Below, piece after piece: positions 56,973 to 64,000 of a stretch of 64,000 bases of DNA; position 1 is the stretch's first letter; each line of letters begins with the position of its first letter. The notes beneath the pieces are model-generated. The model had not been told where the DNA came from, searched no databases, and saw only the letters and a list, made by a program, of their open reading frames with translations. Source of the stretch: a bacterium BMS3Bbin13 (GTDB taxonomy: Bacteria; Pseudomonadota; Gammaproteobacteria; 21-64-14). The position numbers and the translations under genes were made by a program. The DNA lies in contig BDTW01000042.1 in the NCBI GenBank assembly GCA_002897735.1, positions 1 to 64,000 of the forward strand. Reading direction: 5' to 3'.

Positions 56973-57862
56973 GCGCCGTGCTCCGCCATCTCCCGGGCGG
57001 TCTCGCGCAGCGACTCGGCGGTCGGCGCCAACTCGTCGCGCAGGTGGTTCGCAAGCCTCGGGGCGATACCCAAGGCGGCGAGGGTCGTGTCGTCCCACGG
57101 CGTTTCCGAATCGCCGGCCAGGATCCCGTCGGCCCAACGTGAGGCAAGCCCCACCAGGGCGCACAACCCCCAGTCTTCGCCGCGGTAGCCGCGCTCCGCG
57201 TAGTGCGCCGCGACGTGCGGCAGCGGTCCGGGCAGTCGCCAGCGCCACAGCAGCCACGCCCCGGCCTGTCGGTGATTCATCTGCAGATAGCGTTCCTCCA
57301 GGCTGCTCAGCGGCGTGTCGTCACGTCCGCGCGGACCCAGCAACGGTTCCATCACGTCCGGGCGCAGGAAGACCAGTGCGATGATTCCGATACGGTGCAA
57401 GAGGCCGCCGAGATAGGCGAAATCTTCGGAAATCGTAGAGGACGCAGCGGTCCCGGCGTTCACCAGCGGCGACAGACGCTGCGCCGCGAGCGCGGTGAGC
57501 AGTGAGGACAGCCAGTAGTCCCGGGGGCGGAAGTTCGCACAACGCCGGGTGTCCAGCGGTTCCATGAGGCACATGCCCATGGCCACGCCGCGCACCAGGG
57601 TCAGCCCGAGCACCCGGACCGCATCCTGCACCGAGTGCACGCGCCCCGCCATGCCGTAGTAGGCGGAGTTGGCCAGCCCGAGGATGCGCGCGGTGAGAGG
57701 CGGGTCGCGGTTTAGGGCCTGGGCGATCGCCGCGTAGTTTGCCCGGTCGTTGCTGAGGGTCGCAGAGAGTTCCCGGATCGCCAGCGGCAGCGGCGGCAAC
57801 TCGCGCAGTCTCAGTAGGGCGTGCTCTACGGCCACATTCCGCTCTGTGGTTGCCCCTGTCAT
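56969..57862 (-). CDS. HDOD-domain protein
   Basis: The 297-residue protein is an HDOD domain (LRELPPLPLAIRELSATL, LTARILGLANSAYYGMAG, VRVLGLTLVRGVAMGM). HDOD domains resemble HD hydrolases that lost their metal residues and act as signalling adaptors. The gene is co-translated with a diguanylate cyclase, so it probably passes a signal into c-di-GMP synthesis. Confidence 0.9.
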   Translation of the reverse strand: MTGATTERNVAVEHALLRLRELPPLPLAIRELSATLSNDRANYAAIAQALNRDPPLTARILGLANSAYYGMAGRVHSVQDAVRVLGLTLVRGVAMGMCLMEPLDTRRCANFRPRDYWLSSLLTALAAQRLSPLVNAGTAASSTISEDFAYLGGLLHRIGIIALVFLRPDVMEPLLGPRGRDDTPLSSLEERYLQMNHRQAGAWLLWRWRLPGPLPHVAAHYAERGYRGEDWGLCALVGLASRWADGILAGDSETPWDDTTLAALGIAPRLANHLRDELAPTAESLRETAREMAEHGA

Positions 57863-58205
57863 ACGTCAGCGGACTCGTTTTTCTTCAGGTTTCTTCCCGC
57901 GGGCCGTCATCGGCTCGCCGGCGCCGTCTCCAGTATAGCAACACGGCGCCCCGCCCGGGCGGGGCGCCGTGCCGCCTCCAGTGGCGGTCGTCCGATGTTC
58001 GCTTAGTGGTTTCAACTACAAGTGCCCGCCGGGGCGCGGCGGAATGCGTGCGCGCGGTCCCCGGCGAACGGTACGGCGGGGGCCTATGGTGCCTCCGATA
58101 CGCCGCCCACGGCCGTGCGGGTGCAGGGCCGTGATTCCGGATCGATGATCGCCGAGGGGGCTCGGGCGCACAAAGGCTTGCCGCGAGGGGGTGCGCCGGC
58201 GCTTC
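57863..58205. other. Intergenic region with a strong inverted repeat (57942-57971)
   Basis: The inverted repeat CACGGCGCCCCGCC...GGCGGGGCGCCGTG forms a 14-bp stem with almost no loop and no T tract. It could act as a Rho-independent-like stop for the DUF190-crcB transcript or be a repeat element. No gene is seen. Confidence 0.55.
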
Positions 58206-58577
58206 TCAGTCGTTCCCGGGCGCAGGGGCCGCGGGGGACGAGGGGCTTTGTGCACCCGACCCGCAATTGCAGCGCGCCGACCACGAAACGATATGGCCGG
58301 GCGGCATCAGTGCTTCGATCAGCTCGAGAGCACTTTCGACGACCTCCGGTTCGTCGAAGAACTCCACCACCAGCGGCAGGTGGGCGGTGAGGCGCAGCAG
58401 GTCGGCGGAGTGCACCACGCCGCGCGCGCCGAAACCGCTGATCGCACGGAACACCGTCATGCCATGCACGCGGCGGCGGTCGTGCAGAATCGAGAGGATC
58501 TCCTCGAGCAGCAGGTGATGATCGCGGTGGTCGCCCTCGACGAGATAGATGCGCACGACGGTGACGTCTTTGAGCAT
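58206..58577 (-). CDS. DUF190 protein (PII-like)
   Basis: The 123-residue protein fits DUF190, a PII-like ferredoxin fold (VTVVRIYLVEGDHRDHHLLL, RRVHGMTVFRAISGFG, LPLVVEFFDEPEVVESAL). DUF190 genes commonly sit beside crcB, as here, and are thought to modulate fluoride export. A poorly conserved Cys-containing tail (RCNCGSG) follows the core. It is 47 bases downstream of crcB. Confidence 0.88.
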   Translation of the reverse strand: MLKDVTVVRIYLVEGDHRDHHLLLEEILSILHDRRRVHGMTVFRAISGFGARGVVHSADLLRLTAHLPLVVEFFDEPEVVESALELIEALMPPGHIVSWSARCNCGSGAQSPSSPAAPAPGND

Positions 58578-58624
58578 GCCGGTCTCCTCCCGGTAAAGTG
58601 AGTCTTTGTCGCCGGTGCCCCCGG

Positions 58625-58999
58625 CTACAGTTTACGTGATAGATAGGCGCCGGCGAAGGCGGCGCTGAAGCCGATCACGACCGACAGGGTCACGTAGGCC
58701 AGCGCCGCCGCCAACCGACCGTCTTCGGCGAGCAGCAGCGATTCCATCGTGAAGGTGGAGAAGGTCGTGAACGCCCCGAGCCCTCCGGTGAGCAGCCCGG
58801 CGCGCAGTTCCGGTGAGACGACGACGCGTTCCAGGGTCTCGAAGAACAAAAAGCCCATCAGGAACGAGCCCAGCACGTTGATGACGAGCGTCGCCCAGGG
58901 GAAGCGATGCCCGGCTACCGTCTGTATCAGCATCGTCATGCCGTAGCGGGCCCACGCTCCGGCCACGGCGCCGAGGCTCACCGACAGGAACAACCACAT
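58625..58999 (-). CDS. crcB: Fluoride ion exporter CrcB/Fluc
   Basis: The 124-residue protein has four helices and the Fluc signature GAWARYGMTMLI, the pore motif LVINVLGSFLMGFLF (Asn and the phenylalanine box region) and GGLGAFTTFSTFTMES. It dimerises in an antiparallel manner and releases fluoride from the cytoplasm. The start is ATG at 58999, with AAGGAGGA about 7 bases upstream. I could not assign a fluoride riboswitch to its leader. Confidence 0.95.
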   Translation of the reverse strand: MWLFLSVSLGAVAGAWARYGMTMLIQTVAGHRFPWATLVINVLGSFLMGFLFFETLERVVVSPELRAGLLTGGLGAFTTFSTFTMESLLLAEDGRLAAALAYVTLSVVIGFSAAFAGAYLSRKL

Positions 59000-59250
59000 A
59001 TGTATCCTCCTTCTTCATAACGGAACCGTCGCCGGGACGGGGGCAAGAATAGCATGCCGATCGGCGCAAAGTGGGCGTTCATGGGCTTCATCCGCCATCG
59101 CGGGTGTCGCCGAGTATGTCCACGTCACGGGAAAGCCGGAGCATGCCGAGCCGCCGCGCAAGCAGGCGGGCATCAGGAGCGCCGACGGTGATTTGCAGCT
59201 CCCCCGGCGAATTGCGGCGCCGGGGGACTGCCGGAGAGTTCGGGCGCACT

Positions 59251-61371
59251 TCAATTTATCAGCATCAGGGCCGCGGCGAGCAGCAGCGCCAGTACCACAC
59301 TCGAGAGGATGAAGGCGGCGTAGAGCGTCACCCGCCCGCGATGCATGCGCGCAAGCCCGCTCGATGCGGCGTTCGCCGCGGCGACCAGCGGGCGCAAGGT
59401 CCAGCGCTCGGCGACGTGCACGAGACGGGTTTCGCGCTCCAGGCCTATCCGGAACACGCCGTGCTGGTGCTGTTGCTCGTCGACTATGGGGTGGAGCAGG
59501 GTATCGAAGAGTACCCGCACGGGAGCGGAGAAGGCGGTGGCGGTATAGAGCATCTCCGGCTGCAACTGCGACAGGCCGGCGTCCCAGGCCCGCACGCGCC
59601 GCGTCCGTGCTCCGCGCAGCAAGCGGACCGCGAGCCAGACGCAGAGCAGCGCGATGGTGATCACGGCGAAGGCGAGGGCGGTGGACATGGCGAAGACCAC
59701 CGGTGTGGCGGCGCCGCCCGAATGCACGACGACCAGCGAGCGCAACGGCAGCACGCCGCGCCCGATCTCGGCGCCTATCCCCGAAAGCGCGGTTGCCAGG
59801 CCGGCGGGAAGACCTTGGGGGATGCCGAAGAAGGCGGGTACCAATGCGTTGGTGGGATCGGCGCCGGCCAGCGGGTGCACCAGTGCGCCGAGCAGTGGAA
59901 TGACGGCGGTCGCGGAGACGCCGAGCGCCAGGCACACGCCCGCCAGCAGCCACATCGGCAAGGATGCGCTCATCGGCGCGACGCGCGCGTTGGCGGCATA
60001 GGACGAACGTGGCCGGCCGAGCAGTGCGGTTCCGGCGAGCGACACGAAGCAGGTGAGCGCAAGTCCCGCGGTAAGCGCGAGCAGCGCGCCGGAGAGAGCG
60101 AAGACGAGGCGAACGGGCACCGAAGCGATCGCCACCACGCGCAACAGCGATTCAAGCACCAACCACTCACTTACGAAGCCGTTGAACGGCGGCAGCGCGG
60201 CGATTGCGATCGTGCCGATGAGAAAGGCCGTGGCGAACATCGGTACGCGTCGCATGAGCCCGCCCAATTGGTCCAGATTGGCGGTACCGGTCGTTTGCTC
60301 GATGCCGTCGGCGCCGAGAAAGAGCAGTGTCTTGAAGGCGGAGTGGTTGAGCATGTGGTAGAGCCCCGCCACCAGCGCGATGGCGCCGAGCACCGGGTGG
60401 CCGTAGGCGACGAAGGCGAAACCGGCACCGCTTGCCGCCACCACGATGCCGAGGTTCTCGATGGAACTCTCGGTGAGCAGGCGGCCGATGTCGCGTGCGA
60501 GGATCGCGTAGAGGATGCCGAGCAGCGCGGTGACGGCGCCGGTCACCAGCACCAGCAGCCCCATCCACGGTTCGTGGATCGCGAGCGGGCCGTCGATGGT
60601 CCATAGTGCGAACACGCCGAGGTTGATGGTTGCTCCGGAGAACAGCGCGCGCGCCGCGGGCGGCGCGGCGGCATAGCCGTCGTTCATCCAGAGATTGACC
60701 GGGGCGATGCCCGTTTTCACTCCGAAGCCGTAGAAGGTGAGCAGAAAGCCGGTCCAGCGGATAGCCGGCGGCAGATCGCCCGCGCGTTGGGCGATCACGG
60801 CGAGATCCGGGCTGCCGGCGCCGGCGGCGAGTATCAGCAGTCCGGCAAGCCCGGCGATGGTACCGGCCTCGCTGAACGCGATGGTGCTGAGCGACGCCCG
60901 CCAGCGTTGCTCGCCCTCTATGCGAAAGCTCACCAGGCCCCACAGCGCCAGCGACATGATCTCCCAGGTGAATATGAAGGAGAGGACATCGCCCGCGGTA
61001 AGCACCGCGAGCAGGGCCGCGAACAGCACCGTGTAGAGGGTGAGAAACAAAACGGCCCGCCGGGGCGGTTCACGCCCGGCGCCGGCGGTCGCGCCCGCGA
61101 GCGTGGCCGCGTATACGCAGGCGGCGATAACGATAAAGAAGCCTCGCAACGGATTCAGCGTAAACAGCATCGATCCGAGCAAAGACAGGGGGACATGCGC
61201 CGACAGCGTGTGCCCCAGCATGGCCAGTACACCCGCGGCCAAGGCCAGCGCCGCGGCGCTCCATCCGGCCAAGCGGTGCAGGTTGCGCCCGATCGGAGAG
61301 CCGGCCAGGACGGCACCTCCCAACGCCGCGAGCAAGGCAACGAAAACCAAAGTAAACAAGGTCCAGATCAT
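59251..61371 (-). CDS. HyfB/NuoL-like proton-translocating membrane subunit, copy 2 (divergent)
   Basis: The 706-residue protein has about 14-16 helices and the antiporter-like core of complex I and group 4 hydrogenases: the Glu of FIFTWEIMSLALWGL, the Lys of YGFGVKTGIAPVN, and FGATINLG-type helices (SGATINLGVFALW). It closely resembles the next gene over its whole length (for example the shared VVVHSGGAATPVVFAMSTAL), so the two are tandem duplicates. Where the upstream copy has WLPEAHG, this one has LWMNDGYAAAP, losing the conserved acidic-His motif. It ends the visible operon. Proton translocation is plausible but possibly altered. Confidence 0.88.
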   Translation of the reverse strand: MIWTLFTLVFVALLAALGGAVLAGSPIGRNLHRLAGWSAAALALAAGVLAMLGHTLSAHVPLSLLGSMLFTLNPLRGFFIVIAACVYAATLAGATAGAGREPPRRAVLFLTLYTVLFAALLAVLTAGDVLSFIFTWEIMSLALWGLVSFRIEGEQRWRASLSTIAFSEAGTIAGLAGLLILAAGAGSPDLAVIAQRAGDLPPAIRWTGFLLTFYGFGVKTGIAPVNLWMNDGYAAAPPAARALFSGATINLGVFALWTIDGPLAIHEPWMGLLVLVTGAVTALLGILYAILARDIGRLLTESSIENLGIVVAASGAGFAFVAYGHPVLGAIALVAGLYHMLNHSAFKTLLFLGADGIEQTTGTANLDQLGGLMRRVPMFATAFLIGTIAIAALPPFNGFVSEWLVLESLLRVVAIASVPVRLVFALSGALLALTAGLALTCFVSLAGTALLGRPRSSYAANARVAPMSASLPMWLLAGVCLALGVSATAVIPLLGALVHPLAGADPTNALVPAFFGIPQGLPAGLATALSGIGAEIGRGVLPLRSLVVVHSGGAATPVVFAMSTALAFAVITIALLCVWLAVRLLRGARTRRVRAWDAGLSQLQPEMLYTATAFSAPVRVLFDTLLHPIVDEQQHQHGVFRIGLERETRLVHVAERWTLRPLVAAANAASSGLARMHRGRVTLYAAFILSSVVLALLLAAALMLIN

Positions 61372-61397
61372 GCGCGCCTTATCCTTCGGCCGGGAGG

Positions 61398-63506
61398 TTA
61401 CAAGGAAAATTTCATAGCCATCAGCGCGGCGAACAACGTCGCCAGCACCCAGGTGGCGTAGAGCGTGACGGCGCCTTGGTGCAGCCAGGCCAGTGACCGC
61501 CCAATCGCCTTCACCGCATAGGCCACCGGGTTCAGGAACAGACGATCAACGAGGTGGACTACGCGCGTTTCGCGTTCGAGGCCGAGGAGAAAGCCGCCTT
61601 GAGAGTGTTGCCGTTCTTGCACGACGGGGCGCAATAGGGACTCGAAGAGCACCCGCACGGGGGCGGAGAAGGCGGTGGCGGTGTAGCCCATCTGCGGTTG
61701 CAGGCACGGCAGGCCGGCGTCCCAGACGCCGACGCGGCGGGTGCGGCGCCGACGCAGCAGGCGCGTCGCACCCCAGGTGCTCAGCAACAAAAGGGCGATC
61801 ACCGCGAATGCAAGTGCGGTGGACATCGCAAAGACCACCGGTGTGGCGGCCCCGCCCGAATGCACCACCACCAGAGAGCGCAACGGCAGCACGCCGCGTC
61901 CGACCTCGGCGCCTATCCCCGACAAGGTGGTGGTCAGTCCGGCGGGCAGCCCATGAGGTGTGCCGAAGAAGGCCGGGACCAGCGCCGCGGTGGGGTTGGC
62001 GCCGGCCAGCGGTCGAACCAGCCCCCCCAGCAGCGGAATCACCGCGGTGGCCAGTACGCCGAGCCCGAAACAGACCACGACGAGTCCCCACATCGGAATG
62101 GTCGCGCTTACCGGTGCCGGCGCCGCTGCGGCGACCACTTCGGAACGCGGCCGCCCAAGCAGCGCCGAGCCCGCCAGCATTACGAAGCAGGTCATCGCGA
62201 GCCCGACGGTCAGTGCGAGCATCGCCCCCGAGAGCGCGAAAACGGCGCGCACCGGCTGCGAGGCGATCTCCACCACTCGCAACAGCGATTCGAACAGCAG
62301 CCACTCGCTGACGAAGCCGTTGAAAGGCGGTAGTGCGGCGATCGCCAGCGCGCCGATGAGAAAGGCCGTGGCGAACACCGGCATGCGCCGCATGAGTCCG
62401 CCCAACCGATCCAGGTCGTGGGTGCCGGTCGCCTGGTCGATGCCGGCCGCCCCCACAAACAGCAAAGTCTTGTAGGCGGAGTGGTTGAGCATGTGGTAGA
62501 GCCCGGCTACCAGCGCCATAGCGCCGAGCACCGGGTGGCCCAGCGAGACAAAGGCAAAGCCCGCTCCCAACGCCGCCACCACGATCCCCAGGTTCTCGAT
62601 CGAACTTTGCGCAAGCAGCCGTTTCAGATCACGCTCGGTAAGCGCATAGACGATACCGGTCAATGCCGTCACCGCGCCGACGAAAAGAACGAGCAGCGCC
62701 ATCTGTGGGTGATGGATCGCGATGGGACCGTCGATGACGAAGAGTGCAAACACGCCGAGGTTGAGCGTCGCGCCGGAGAGAATCGGTGAAACCGATCGCG
62801 GGGCCGAACCGTGCGCCTCGGGGAGCCAGGCATTGACGGGCACGATGCCGGCCTTGACGCCGAAGCCGAAGAACGTGAGCAGAAAAGCGATCCACAATGC
62901 GCCCGCCGGCAGTTGATTCCCCGCCGCCGCGATGGACGACAACGCCGTGCTATGTGCATGGGAGGCGAGTATGAAAAGGCCGGCCATGCCGGCCAGCGTT
63001 CCGGCTTCGCTCAACATCAGTGTCAGATAGCCCGCCGCGACCGGGCGCGCTTCCCGAGAGTGGAAGGTGACCAGCCCCCAGATAGCCAACGCGCTGATTT
63101 CCCAGAAGAAGACGAAAGATACGATATCGGCCGCGGTGAAGAATGCGAGCATGCCGGCGTATAATATCGCGACCAGGGTGAGAAACAGGGCCGCCCGATG
63201 GCGCGGGTACTGCGCCGCGTCGCGAACCAGCAGGGGAGTTGCGGCCAGGAATACGACAGCGGTGACGATGAGAAACAACCCCCGCAGCGGATTCAGCACA
63301 AAGCCGATCGGTTCCAGCAACGAGAGGGGACCGAGGGAAAAGGTTGCGCCGCCGGTCGATATGGCCTCTACCCCGGCGACGAACACCAATCCGCTCGCCG
63401 CGAAAAAGGCGCACCCGCCCGCCCAGGATCGAGCCCGGGCCGGCGAAATCCAGGCCGCTACGATACTCGCGGCCAGAGCGGCGAAAGCGGTAGCGAACCA
63501 CGTCAT
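61398..63506 (-). CDS. HyfB/NuoL-like proton-translocating membrane subunit, copy 1
   Basis: The 702-residue protein has the full antiporter-like core: FVFFWEISALAIWGL, FFGFGVKAGIVPVNAWLPEA and IVVAALGAGFAFVSLGHPVL. The C-terminal third (about 450-700) is the extension typical of HyfB. It starts at ATG 63506 (MTWFATAFAALAASI), overlapping the NuoB-like gene by 4 bases. In group 4 hydrogenases and related complexes such subunits couple electron transfer to ion movement across the inner membrane. The catalytic and remaining membrane subunits are outside the window. Confidence 0.9.
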   Translation of the reverse strand: MTWFATAFAALAASIVAAWISPARARSWAGGCAFFAASGLVFVAGVEAISTGGATFSLGPLSLLEPIGFVLNPLRGLFLIVTAVVFLAATPLLVRDAAQYPRHRAALFLTLVAILYAGMLAFFTAADIVSFVFFWEISALAIWGLVTFHSREARPVAAGYLTLMLSEAGTLAGMAGLFILASHAHSTALSSIAAAGNQLPAGALWIAFLLTFFGFGVKAGIVPVNAWLPEAHGSAPRSVSPILSGATLNLGVFALFVIDGPIAIHHPQMALLVLFVGAVTALTGIVYALTERDLKRLLAQSSIENLGIVVAALGAGFAFVSLGHPVLGAMALVAGLYHMLNHSAYKTLLFVGAAGIDQATGTHDLDRLGGLMRRMPVFATAFLIGALAIAALPPFNGFVSEWLLFESLLRVVEIASQPVRAVFALSGAMLALTVGLAMTCFVMLAGSALLGRPRSEVVAAAAPAPVSATIPMWGLVVVCFGLGVLATAVIPLLGGLVRPLAGANPTAALVPAFFGTPHGLPAGLTTTLSGIGAEVGRGVLPLRSLVVVHSGGAATPVVFAMSTALAFAVIALLLLSTWGATRLLRRRRTRRVGVWDAGLPCLQPQMGYTATAFSAPVRVLFESLLRPVVQERQHSQGGFLLGLERETRVVHLVDRLFLNPVAYAVKAIGRSLAWLHQGAVTLYATWVLATLFAALMAMKFSL

Positions 63507-64000
63507 GGCTCGAGGGCGTCGCTGCCCCGTCCCGGTTGCAACTGGCCGGCGGCGAGCAACAGGCCATGCGCGATCGCGAGCGGCGGGGGCGGGCAGCCGG
63601 CGATGACGAGGTCCACGGGCACCACATCTCCCGCGCCGCCGATGCTGGCGAAACTCCGGCCGAAAACGCCGCCGTTGATTGCGCAGACACCCATCGCCAC
63701 CACCCGCTTCGGCTCCGGCATCGCCTCGTAGGTCTTGCGCAACGGCAGGCGCATCGCCTCGGTGACCGGCCCGGCGACCAGCAACACGTCGGCATCGCGC
63801 GGCGTGGCCGTGACGAAGATACCGTAGCGGTGCAGGTTGTACGGCGGCGCGTCGATCAGGCGCACCTCGCCCATGCAAGCGCCGCAAGCGCCGGCGTCGA
63901 GGTAGCGCACGTTGACCGAGTGGCGAAAGCGGTGCGGCAAGGGGTTGGACGCCGCATCACGCCATGCGCCCCATTGCGCATCTTCCCGCCATGCGAGATC
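63503..64000 (-). CDS. NuoB/HyfI-like Fe-S subunit (5' end beyond window)
   Basis: The frame is open to the last base of the window with no start seen, so the gene is cut at its 5' end; the track's TTG at 63940 is not the true start. The visible 165 residues include the four Cys of the proximal [4Fe-4S] cluster: LDAGACGACMGE (two), VVAMGVCAING and VIAGCPPPP. This is the NuoB/hydrogenase small-subunit fold that delivers electrons in complex I and group 4 hydrogenases. The stop overlaps the HyfB-like start (ATGA). Whether the complex is a hydrogenase or a hydrogenase-like quinone reductase cannot be told without the large subunit. Confidence 0.88.
   Translation of the reverse strand, partial: DLAWREDAQWGAWRDAASNPLPHRFRHSVNVRYLDAGACGACMGEVRLIDAPPYNLHRYGIFVTATPRDADVLLVAGPVTEAMRLPLRKTYEAMPEPKRVVAMGVCAINGGVFGRSFASIGGAGDVVPVDLVIAGCPPPPLAIAHGLLLAAGQLQPGRGSDALEP

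Noticed and set aside
59000-59130. Possible fluoride riboswitch upstream of crcB
   Set aside because: The leader contains GATGG and GAACGCC-like words, but the conserved spacing, the pseudoknot partners and the terminal GCTGATGA-type element are not there. A covariance-model search (RF01734) would decide.
59071-60606. 511-residue plus-strand ORF, rich in Gly/Arg/Gln
   Set aside because: Antisense shadow of the HyfB-like copy 2 gene, which has clear membrane helices and family motifs.

Overview
The window is high-GC DNA from a gammaproteobacterium. The backbone order ppiD, fabI, peptide ABC transporter, mltD, YafS-like methyltransferase, rnhA, dnaQ matches an order I recall from Pseudomonas and relatives. 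The exosortase-type EPS glycosyltransferase and the Hyf-like membrane complex would fit an environmental, possibly sulfur-oxidising or chemolithotrophic lineage (Chromatiales-like), but that placement is inference. No 16S gene is present.

Region 1 (1-8096) is the end of a genomic island. It holds a DISARM class 1-like pair (drmD helicase and drmMI adenine methylase, the latter cut by the window start), a dead tyrosine-integrase remnant with an in-frame stop, and a 47-base 3' fragment of tRNA-Val(TAC). The fragment is what integration into a tRNA gene leaves behind. The intact tRNA-Val should lie to the left of the window.

Region 2 (8137-21703) is a second island lying directly beside the first. 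It starts inside an intact tRNA-Asp(GTC) and ends at an exact 50-bp copy of that tRNA's 3' half. Its cargo is one leftward gene train: hsdM, hsdS, a zeta-type toxin with a small partner, kwaA-kwaB (Kiwa), an AlbA_2/Schlafen-type protein, hsdR and a YgjP-like metallopeptidase. Three copies of the hsdS 3' end, a broken rhuM, and dispersed GTGACACCGC palindromes mark the cassette joints. TnpB (IS605-type) and IS630 transposase remnants sit next to the right end. Two consecutive tRNA genes have therefore each taken up a defence island.

Region 3 (21704-36768) is core backbone: the displaced tRNA terminator, ppiD, a symporter relic, fabI, a YejABEF-like peptide ABC transporter, mltD, a methyltransferase, rnhA and dnaQ. 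Two roughly 250-bp GC-rich repeat blocks flank the mltD-rnhA stretch. gloB, which I expect next to mltD, is absent here.

Region 4 (36844-46990) holds an ArsB/NhaD-type ion transporter with a CBS protein, EPS genes (UDP-glucuronate epimerase-like, UDP-sugar dehydrogenase, XrtA-type glycosyltransferase), a very large c-di-GMP protein (membrane, GGDEF, globin-like, GAF, EAL) and tRNA-Val(CAC).

Region 5 (47355-58999) holds a DUF211/VIT-like/HEAT operon, gltX, tRNA-Ala and tRNA-Glu, a MITE-like element, a SWIM zinc-finger plus SNF2 helicase pair, an HDOD-GGDEF pair, and a DUF190-crcB pair.

Region 6 (59251-64000) has two tandem HyfB/NuoL-like proton-translocating subunits and a NuoB-like Fe-S subunit that runs off the window end. 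They belong to a Hyf-like membrane complex.

Most long plus-strand ORFs in the first 20 kb and last 5 kb of the track are shadows of the minus-strand genes.
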